Assembly (NCBI GenBank): GCA_964429265.1 | Contig: CAYSBK010000116.1 | Coordinates: 1 to 7,871 of the forward strand | DNA: 7,871 bases | Source: CAYSBK01 sp964429265 | GTDB taxonomy: Bacteria; Planctomycetota; Phycisphaerae; Sedimentisphaerales; Anaerobacaceae | Reading direction: 5' to 3' | Shown here: positions 1 through 6,400 of the stretch, in pieces | How the letters are laid out: the number at the start of each line of letters is the position of its first letter | Numbering within the stretch: the stretch's first letter is position 1 | The notes under the pieces: model-generated | What the model saw: the letters and a program-made list of their open reading frames with translations, nothing else | Database searches by the model: none | Told to the model about the DNA's origin: nothing | Program-made: the position numbers and the translations under genes

Positions 1-665
1 CGGCTGATATTGCAGCTTCTGCCGGGGCCGTGGCGGGACCATTTCGCGTGGCGATTGAAATCGCCCCAGTGGTCGTAGATTTGGTGGTCCCACAGACCGC
101 GGGCAAAGGCCGCACAGGCGTTCGGTGCGAGCTTAAATGACCGCCGCCAGAGCACCCAGGGGCGGTAGAATTCGTGAATGTCCCTGCCTCCACACCGTTC
201 AAGCTCGGCGTCCCAGTAAAGATGCTCACCCCAGGCCAGCAGGTCCGTGGCGTGGCTGCGGCAGTTCTGGAAGAACCATTTCAGGGCCTGGTCGGCGGCT
301 CGTGCGTATTTTTTGTCATGTGTAATTTTCGTAAGGGCGTACAGGATTTGGTACAGGTTCAGGTCGTGGTGTGGATTGGCGCCGTAGGCCCTGTCGCCGG
401 CGCGTATGCCCTGGCCTTTCAATTCCCGGCGGACGAATTGATAGGTTCTCAAATCAAGCCCACCAGCTATGAAGAGAGGGGTCTTGACGGTGCCGAAACG
501 GTCGGTGCCGTGCTCGATCATTGCATCGGCATAATCCACCACGGCCTGGAAGTACTCGGGGTGAGCCTGCGGCGATTGCCGGGCACAAGCGGGGGTCAAG
601 CCTGCCAGCATAATCATAAGCAAGGGCCTGGTTCGTTTTTGCAAGAATGGTCTGCCAGCTACCAC
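1..665 (-). CDS. Secreted hypothetical protein, probable helical (alpha/alpha-toroid-like) carbohydrate-active protein; 3' end outside window
   Basis: The first 221 codons are present and the frame is open to the window edge. I chose the GTG at 665-663 because AGAGGA lies 6 nt upstream; no ATG occurs between the in-frame stop at 723-725 and the hydrophobic core (Met17, Met19). The N-terminus looks like a signal peptide: basic segment GRPFLQKRTR, core LLMIMLAGL, and a likely signal peptidase I site after Ala-Cys-Ala28. A lipoprotein site at Cys27 is less likely because Pro-Ala before it does not fit a lipobox. The mature part is rich in Trp, His and Tyr, with helical stretches such as NPHHDLNLYQILYALTKIT and LAWGEHLYWD (about 143-152). 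From memory, similar proteins occur in planctomycete and verrucomicrobial genomes as unassigned six-hairpin-like proteins; a polysaccharide lyase or hydrolase role is inference. It lies 57 bp after the FGE-propeller gene, in the same frame and with no terminator between, so cotranscription is likely. Confidence 0.8.
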   Translation of the reverse strand, partial: MVAGRPFLQKRTRPLLMIMLAGLTPACARQSPQAHPEYFQAVVDYADAMIEHGTDRFGTVKTPLFIAGGLDLRTYQFVRRELKGQGIRAGDRAYGANPHHDLNLYQILYALTKITHDKKYARAADQALKWFFQNCRSHATDLLAWGEHLYWDAELERCGGRDIHEFYRPWVLWRRSFKLAPNACAAFARGLWDHQIYDHWGDFNRHAKWSRHGPGRSCNIS

Positions 666-671
666 AGCCGT

Positions 672-677
672 TCCTCT
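672..677 (-). promoter_or_regulatory. Ribosome binding site deciding the GTG start
   Basis: AGAGGA (within AAGAGGAA) lies 6 nt upstream of GTG at 665-663. It is the only good Shine-Dalgarno match in this 57-bp gap. It supports the GTG over the later in-frame ATGs, which would cut into the signal peptide's hydrophobic core. Confidence 0.7.
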
Positions 678-722
678 TGTTGTTTCAGCGGTTCGCAATC
701 GCCGTGCGCGGGCACCCGGCAG

Positions 723-3263
723 TCACTCCATAATCGACGCACTCAAGAGTTTCTTGCCTTTCCACTGGGAGCGAGCCCTGACCTTGCCGTCGGGTCCGTA
801 GACTGTCCAGGTGTAGGTGCCGTCGTGGGCGTGGTTTTTTTGCCACTTTATTGTGCCGTCCCTGCGGAAGTAGGTTTCGAGGCCGACCTTTCGGCCGGCG
901 TTGTACTCGGCCTGCCAGTGCTTGCAGCCTCCGGGGTAGTACCAGGTTTCGGTGCCGTGCAGCAGGAAGTTTCCGTCGGTGCCGATGCCGGCGCTGTAGG
1001 TTACTTTGATTCGGCCGGAGGGATAGTTTTCGGTGTATTGCTTTACGGTGGAGGGCAATATGTCGGGCTTTTCGGAGCCGATGGGCGGCGTATTATCCTG
1101 CGGGTCCTGGAGAATCCAGGCTTCGTTGAGTTCGAAGTGGAGGTCTGGGTGATTGTGCGAGGTGATTATGTGAATGATACCGTTCGGTGCCTGGCGTGCG
1201 GTGACGTAGCTGACGGTGTGGACGCTGACAGGCCGTCCATTCTTGTCGCGGACGTTGCCGCCGGTGAGTTTCCGGATGCGCCAGGTTTTTCCCAGGTCTT
1301 CGCTGAGAGCGACGTATGCCCCTTCGCCGGCGAAGCCGGGCGGGCACTGCCGGGGCGACAATACTCGGCCGTCGTCATCGCGAAGGTACATATCGCCGAC
1401 GTAGAACAACCGGCCGCTGGCCAATTTAATCAGGCTTGCGCGTCTTCCGCCGCCGAGGGCAGGCAGCGTGGACGGTATAACCCTGTAGCTTCTGCCGCCG
1501 TTGGTGGAGATGTTCAAGGGGTGCCAGCCGTTCATACTGGCCTGCTTGCCGCCGAAGGCCATAATGGTGTCGTCTTCGAGGACGATAAACGTAGAGTGTC
1601 GGCCGTAGGTACGCCCGCCGGTGTCGTACCAGGTGATGCCGTTGTCTTTGCTGGCGAAAAGCTCGGAGCTTTTGGGTGTCCAGGAGCCATCGACGGCGAC
1701 ATATATTGTGCCCCTGGAGTCGCGGAAGGCGCTATTGATGGGCTGGGCGGAGTATGGGCCTACTCGCTTGTCGAAGAGGGGGAATTGGATGCGGCCCCAG
1801 GATTGGCCGTTGTCGGTGGACTTTATGAACTGGAAGGGGTAGCCGGCCTGTTGTCTTGGTGAGCCCCAGAACAGCCAGACGGTGCCGTTGTCGTTCCAGA
1901 TAACGGGTCCTTCGTCGTCGCAGTCGACGTTGTCGGGCCAGGGGCTGGGCATATCCCATTCGTCGGCGCCGTGGCGGAATCGCATACTCATCAGGGATAC
2001 GCAGGCATCGCGTTCACCGCCGAAGTTGGTGTTGTAATACAGGGCGACGAGGTCGCCGTTTTCGAGGACGGCCAGGGCGGAGTTGTGGTGTCCGCCGCCG
2101 TAGCCCTGTTCAAGCCCGAGCTTCCAGGCGGTCGTCAGCGGCGTTCGTCCGAGGTCGGGGTACAACAATCGCGTGCGGTAGTAAGGTTTCTTCAGGTCGG
2201 GTCCCTGGGCCAGGCCCACTGGGACCTGCTTTACGCACTGGTGCACGAAGGGCGGTTCAAAGTCGTTGAAGCGTTCGGGCATCGGGGCCAGTACAATGCG
2301 GAAGCCGACCTCGTGTCGGCCCGGTATGAATCCGCTGGTTCGGATGGACCATTTGCCCCGCAGGCCGTTATACCTGAAGGGGGTGTTGAGGGCCTCGGCG
2401 AGGGTGACGTTGACGTCGTTGAAATGTGCTATGGGGTACTCGCGTTTTTTCATTTCGAGTATCGGCTTTGGGAGGTTGAAGGCCAGTTCGGCGTTTTGTA
2501 GTTGGCTGAGCTGGTACTTGAGAGGTGGGGGGCCGAATGCCGGTGCCAGCGCGCCGCGATTGGCCGAGCGTGCATAGTAGGGGCGGTCCTGGGCGCTCCA
2601 GTCGAGGCTGCCGCCTCGAACTACCTTCGTCCAGCCGGAGGTTGGTCCGGCGGGGTCGACCTGTGGTTGCTCGGGATAGATTGCGTACCAGTCGAGGCAC
2701 CACTCGCGAACGCCGGTGTGCATATTCTTCAAGCCCCAGGGGTTGGGGGTCTCGTGCTTGGGCGGCTTGTTGCCGGACCAGAAGGGCGTATCGGTTCCGG
2801 CGCGGCAGGCATATTCCCATTCGGCCTCGGTTGGGAGTCGGTAGTGGCGGCCTTCTTTGTTGCTGAGCCACTTGCAGAAGGCGGCGGCGTCGTCCCAGCT
2901 TATTGCGGAGGCATACGGCCTGAACTTGTCATAGCCGGGGTAATCGGCCCTGAACTGTCGGAACTGGTGGATGGTGACCTCGGTCTGTGAGATGTAGAAG
3001 GGGCGGGTTATGGTGACCTTGTGCTGTGGTACCTCGTCGAAGTCACCGGTTGACTGGTGGGTTTGTGCGCGGCGGGCAGCAGCATCGTCGGAGGGTTCGA
3101 TGGTGAAGGGGCGGCCGGTTCCCATCAAGAAGGTGCCGGGCTCTACGCGAATCATCTTGATTCCGAGGGAGTTTGTAAAGGAAGGTGGTTCGTCGGGGGA
3201 GGCGGCGGCCGTGCAGACGGCGAGGGTCAGTATCGTTACAAGCAGGTACCTTTTCGTCATCAT
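723..3263 (-). CDS. Secreted fusion: FGE/SUMF1-fold domain, sialidase-type (BNR) beta-propeller, MORN_2-like tail
   Basis: This is a complete 846-residue protein. A signal peptide is clear (MMTKRYLLVTILTLAVCTAAA, likely cut after Ala-Ala-Ala21), so it acts outside the cytoplasm. Residues about 28-328 match the FGE/SUMF1/PvdO fold: GTFLMG, EVTIHQF, RLPTEAEWEYACRAG, REWCLDWY, VVRGGS and a closing GFR. The active-site cysteine pair after RGGS is absent (Leu-Asp-Trp-Ser-Ala-Gln-Asp instead), so formylglycine formation is unlikely; a binding or structural role is inferred. Residues about 355-720 form a sialidase-like propeller with Asp boxes at 482-489, 538-545, 586-593 (degenerate) and 654-661. 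No FRIP motif is seen, so sialidase activity is not established. Residues about 740-840 are MORN_2-like repeats. Two adjacent ATGs (3263, 3260) both suit the Shine-Dalgarno sequence. It has its own strong promoter and is probably the first gene of an operon with the gene at 1-665. Confidence 0.93.
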   Translation of the reverse strand: MMTKRYLLVTILTLAVCTAAASPDEPPSFTNSLGIKMIRVEPGTFLMGTGRPFTIEPSDDAAARRAQTHQSTGDFDEVPQHKVTITRPFYISQTEVTIHQFRQFRADYPGYDKFRPYASAISWDDAAAFCKWLSNKEGRHYRLPTEAEWEYACRAGTDTPFWSGNKPPKHETPNPWGLKNMHTGVREWCLDWYAIYPEQPQVDPAGPTSGWTKVVRGGSLDWSAQDRPYYARSANRGALAPAFGPPPLKYQLSQLQNAELAFNLPKPILEMKKREYPIAHFNDVNVTLAEALNTPFRYNGLRGKWSIRTSGFIPGRHEVGFRIVLAPMPERFNDFEPPFVHQCVKQVPVGLAQGPDLKKPYYRTRLLYPDLGRTPLTTAWKLGLEQGYGGGHHNSALAVLENGDLVALYYNTNFGGERDACVSLMSMRFRHGADEWDMPSPWPDNVDCDDEGPVIWNDNGTVWLFWGSPRQQAGYPFQFIKSTDNGQSWGRIQFPLFDKRVGPYSAQPINSAFRDSRGTIYVAVDGSWTPKSSELFASKDNGITWYDTGGRTYGRHSTFIVLEDDTIMAFGGKQASMNGWHPLNISTNGGRSYRVIPSTLPALGGGRRASLIKLASGRLFYVGDMYLRDDDGRVLSPRQCPPGFAGEGAYVALSEDLGKTWRIRKLTGGNVRDKNGRPVSVHTVSYVTARQAPNGIIHIITSHNHPDLHFELNEAWILQDPQDNTPPIGSEKPDILPSTVKQYTENYPSGRIKVTYSAGIGTDGNFLLHGTETWYYPGGCKHWQAEYNAGRKVGLETYFRRDGTIKWQKNHAHDGTYTWTVYGPDGKVRARSQWKGKKLLSASIME
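744..1046 (-). repeat. MORN_2-like repeats in the C-terminal tail
   Basis: Protein residues about 740-840 contain three or four copies of a short pattern of aromatic residues, P/D-x-G, then x-I/V-K-x: ENYPSGRIKV, WYYPGGCKHW, YFRRDGTIKW and VYGPDGKVRA. The spacers are rich in glycine and basic residues. This resembles MORN_2 (YwqK-type) repeats, whose function is generally unknown. It could be a binding tail or a contact with the envelope. Confidence 0.6.
1106..2199 (-). other. Sialidase-type beta-propeller with four Asp boxes
   Basis: This covers protein residues about 356-720. Three Asp boxes fit S-x-D-x-G-x-[TS]-W (STDNGQSW, SKDNGITW, SEDLGKTW) and one is degenerate (STNGGRSY). Asp boxes are surface turns found in sialidases and in other propeller enzymes and binding proteins, so they give the fold but not the reaction. 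Several histidines lie in conserved-looking strands: GGGHHNS (392-393), RHSTF (556), VHTVSY (682) and HNHPDLHF (703-709). Confidence 0.8.
2280..3182 (-). other. FGE/SUMF1-fold domain lacking the catalytic cysteines
   Basis: This covers protein residues about 28-328. The family landmarks occur in order, but the usual G-N-V-W-E-W-C segment reads TGVREWC. The only cysteines are Cys130, Cys153 and Cys189, none of them in the C-terminal catalytic segment after RGGS. About 80 residues (240-318) sit between the YARSANRG segment and the final GFR strand, where active enzymes have only a short link. A non-catalytic, perhaps glycan-binding role is inferred. Confidence 0.8.
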
Positions 3264-3267
3264 TGTT

Positions 3268-3280
3268 ACCTCCGAGAGGT
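3268..3280 (-). promoter_or_regulatory. Shine-Dalgarno inside a small hairpin
   Basis: The RNA reads ACCTC-TCG-GAGGT: a perfect 5-bp stem with a 3-nt loop, and its 3' arm is the ribosome binding site. GGAGGT (3273-3268) is 4 nt from the first ATG and 7 nt from the second, so the second ATG may be favoured. The fold could limit translation; whether it forms in the cell is inference. Confidence 0.6.
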
Positions 3281-3298
3281 TTCTTGTTGTGATTTTTT

Positions 3299-3324
3299 GC
3301 GGCTCTTACGGCCGCTATTGCGGC
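3299..3324 (-). other. Leader RNA with two mutually exclusive hairpins
   Basis: In transcript order, arms GCCGC (3324-3320), GCGGC (3315-3311) and GCCGC (3303-3299) are present. The middle arm can pair with the first (loop AATA) or with the third (loop CGTAAGA), but not both. An A-rich run follows, not a U-run, so this is not an intrinsic terminator for the minus-strand transcript. It sits 36 nt before the start codon, in the leader of the FGE-propeller gene. A regulatory role is possible but unproven; the 5-bp stems could be chance in GC-rich DNA. Confidence 0.4.
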
Positions 3325-3356
3325 GATTTTGAGCAGCTCTTGAGTACAGCGTGGGC

Positions 3357-3385
3357 AGTATAAGGCAGGCAGCGCCCGTTGTCAA
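3357..3385 (-). promoter_or_regulatory. Sigma-70-type promoter for the FGE-propeller operon
   Basis: A perfect -35 box TTGACA (3385-3380), a 17-bp spacer and a -10 box TATACT (3362-3357) lie on the minus strand. The -10 differs from TATAAT at one position. Transcription would start near 3350, giving a leader of about 87 nt. The -35 lies 40 bp beyond the stop of the upstream PASTA gene, in the only real gap of the window. No clear terminator for the PASTA gene is seen before it, so some read-through is possible. Confidence 0.8.
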
Positions 3386-3425
3386 ATGGTTTGGCGGGAG
3401 CGGTGTTTGAAGGTGGGCGGAGTAC

Positions 3426-6400
3426 TCAACGCACCGAGGTAAGCCAGTGTTCCGCAAAGACGTCGAGGTCGCGGGTGTCAATAAGGCCGTCGTTGGGGTC
3501 TGATATGTCGCACTCGGGTTTGTAGTTGGGGTCTGACTCCATCATGAGCCAGGTCGAGGCGAAGACGGCGAAATCATTGAAGTTGGTATTGCCGTCGCCG
3601 GTGAAATCGCCCACCTGCGGCAGGCTCGCACACAAAGCCCGCAGGGCCTCGCCGGTGGATTCGTTGTCCTCGCCGAAACCGAGGAAGGCCTCCCAACCAT
3701 TCGTGGGCAACTGGCTAAGCTGGAAGTAGTTTGCTGCATCATTTATGGGCGCCGTGTAGGCCGCCTTGTCGACCTTGCTCAGCGCCATCACGGCGTAGGT
3801 TGTTTCGAGGGTTGATTCGTCGAAGTTCTGCATCCTGAAGAGGGACTGCCAGGTGAAGCCGCCGGTGGGCAACTGGTAAGTTGCGAGTATGTCTGCCAGG
3901 TCGTGAAGATTGGAGGCGTGGGCGTGCGAGCCGGCCTGGGGGTCATAGTCCTGGCCGGCGGCGGCGAGGCCCAGTACTGCACCGGCCAGCCCGAGTACGT
4001 CGTAGCCGGCCTCCCTGTCGAGCTCATCGATCTCGGCCTTGACGGCGGCAATCCACTTCTCGGTCGACGCGCCGACGATATGCGCGCTGTACAGGCCGAC
4101 GCCCAGTTCCCAGGCGGCGAGGTTTCCGATGCCCTGATCGGCACGGCTGTCGCGTATGTACTGGATGTAGGAATCGGTGTCGAAAGTGAGGCCGGTTGCT
4201 GCATCGTTGTAATCACCGGCATCGAGTCTTTCAAAGAAGTTTGTCCTGACGTATTCGGCGCAGTCGTGTCCACCGAGGACGCTGTCGAGTGCTGCTGCAG
4301 CGACGCCGTCTCTCAGCGTAAAACCACCTGTTTTTGCGAGCAGGTATGTTTTCGCTTTCTGCAGAGCGGCGAGCATATTAGGTTCGAGCATCTGGTCATA
4401 TGCTGCGGCCAGGCCCATAACGGCGGGAGCCCAGACGTCGGGGTCGCTGCCGGTGTTGGGGTCGCCGTCGTCAAAAGGCCAGTCCCAACCACCATCGGTG
4501 TTCTGGAGATCTACGAGTCTCCATCCTCCCAGCAGTATTGCAAACAGGGGCTGTCCGAGCGATACGTGCAGGTTGACAGCCGAGCCTACCGGCAGTCTTG
4601 TGCCGGGTGCGGGACTCTGGGAAATCACCGTGGCGGTTGGGATGGTCTGGCTGTATTCATATGTTGAGATGCCGATTACGAGTCCTCTTTCGGCAAGGAG
4701 ATTGTAGGCCTGAGCCTTGTTGAGACCCACCACATCGGGCACCACCGCGAGGGACATCACCAGGTCGACTGCAGAACCTACATTGACAACGGTGCCGGGG
4801 GGAGGGTTCTGTTCGAGGATTATCCCCGGCGGCGTGTTTGGCTCGAACCGGTAGGTGACATTGCCGATTTGGAGTGTAACCGCCGCAAGGGTATCGTTGG
4901 CGTCTTCGTTGTTCATACCGATGAGATTCGGCACGACGGGTCTGCCGAGGGACACGACGAAGTCGACGCTGGAGCCGATGAGCACGGCGGTGCCGGCGTT
5001 CGGGTCCTGGCGGATTACTATTCCCTGTGGTACGGTGTCGTGATATTCATACGTCACCTGGCCGACCTGGAGGCTGTCGACAGCGATAATAGCGGCGTTG
5101 GCGTCGGCCTGGGTCATACCGACGACGTCGGGTACGATGGGCCGGCCAAGCGAGACCAGCAGATTAACGGCAGAGCCCACGTTTACTATTGTTCCGGCGT
5201 TCGGGTCCTGGCTGATTACGACGTCCTTCGGAATGGTATCATTGTACTCGTAAACCCTGGTTCCCACGGTCAGCGTTACGGCTGCCAGGGCGAGGTTGGC
5301 GTCGGTGGCGGTAAGTCCGACGACGTAGGGCACGGCCGGCTTGCCCAGGGACACGACCAAATCGACTGCTGAACCGACAGGTACCTCTGTGCCGGCAGGG
5401 GGGCTGTGGCTGATGACTATGCCCGCAGGGACGGTATCGTTGTACTGGTAGGTGACCGTGCCGACGGTGAGGGTCAGTTGAGGAAGGAGTGAACGTGCCT
5501 CGGCTTCGCTGAGACCGACCAGGTCCGGGACCCAGGGCTTTCCGAGCGATACGACCAGTTCGACGGGCGTGCCAACCAGGACCACTGTTCCGCTGATTGG
5601 GTTCTGGCTGATAACGTGGTTGGAAGGTACCAAGTCGCTGTATTCGAACGTCAGCACACCCACCGTGAGGCTGACCGACAATATGGCGGTCTTGGCATCA
5701 CTCTGGTGCATTCCGACCACGCCCGGCACTATGGGCCTGCCCAGCGACAACGCGATGTCCACCAGCGAGCCGATGGGCACGTGAGTGCCTGCGGTAGGGT
5801 TCTGAGCTACGACCAGTCCGACAGGCATAATGTTATCGTAGGCGTGGCCGACGGTGCCGACCTGGAGGTTGTCGACGGAGGCGACGACGGCGCGGGCCTG
5901 CGACTCGGTCATTCCGATTACCGACGGTACGGCCGGCCGGCCGAGTGAGACCAGCAGGTCCACTGCCGAGCCTATCGGTACCCGCGTGCCCGGGGCGGGG
6001 TTCTGGCTGATTACCACACCGGCCGGCACGGTGTCGCTGTACTGGGTGGTTACAACGCCGACGACGAGGCTGTCGACGGAGGTTATGACCGCCGTTGCCT
6101 CGTCCTGGGCCAATCCCACGACGTTGGGCACCGGCGGCTGACCCAGTGAAACGACCAGGTCGACCGGTGAGCCGATGGTCACCAATGTTCCGGCGGCAGG
6201 GTTCTGGTCCAGCACGATGGTCTCAGGCACAACGTCATTGTACTCATAGGTCACCACCCCCGGCACCAGGCTTGAGTCGGCCAGGGCAGAGTTTGCCTCG
6301 GCGTGGGTCATTCCGACAACATATGGAACGGTGGGGCTGCCAAGCGAGACCACAAGGTCGACCTGCGAGTTTATTCCGATGATTTCGCCGGCCGGCGGCT

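Larger units (their letters stand above)
3264..3425 (-). other. 162-bp intergenic region between the PASTA gene and the FGE-propeller gene
   Basis: It contains the promoter, the leader with alternative hairpins and the Shine-Dalgarno hairpin described separately. The 40 bp between the stop codon at 3426 and the -35 box contain no hairpin with a U-run. I see no small gene here. Confidence 0.75.

Noticed and set aside
174..1862. Plus-strand open frame of 562 codons
   Set aside because: It lies opposite the FGE-propeller gene and the start of the next minus-strand gene, which have clear domains, signal peptides and ribosome binding sites. Its translation shows no domain logic; it is a GC-rich shadow frame that happens to stay open across the 57-bp gap.
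3299..3315. Hairpin as an intrinsic terminator
   Set aside because: On the minus strand the stem is followed by an A-run rather than a U-run. The T-run lies before the stem on the plus strand, where no gene ends.
3266..3481. 71-codon minus-strand frame across the intergenic gap
   Set aside because: It overlaps the end of the PASTA gene, the promoter and the leader in another frame. It has no recognisable domain or convincing ribosome binding site.
5933..5944. GC palindrome CGGCCGGCCG
   Set aside because: It encodes the Gly-Arg-Pro-Ala linker between PASTA repeats and is explained by codon choice; nothing around it suggests a binding site.
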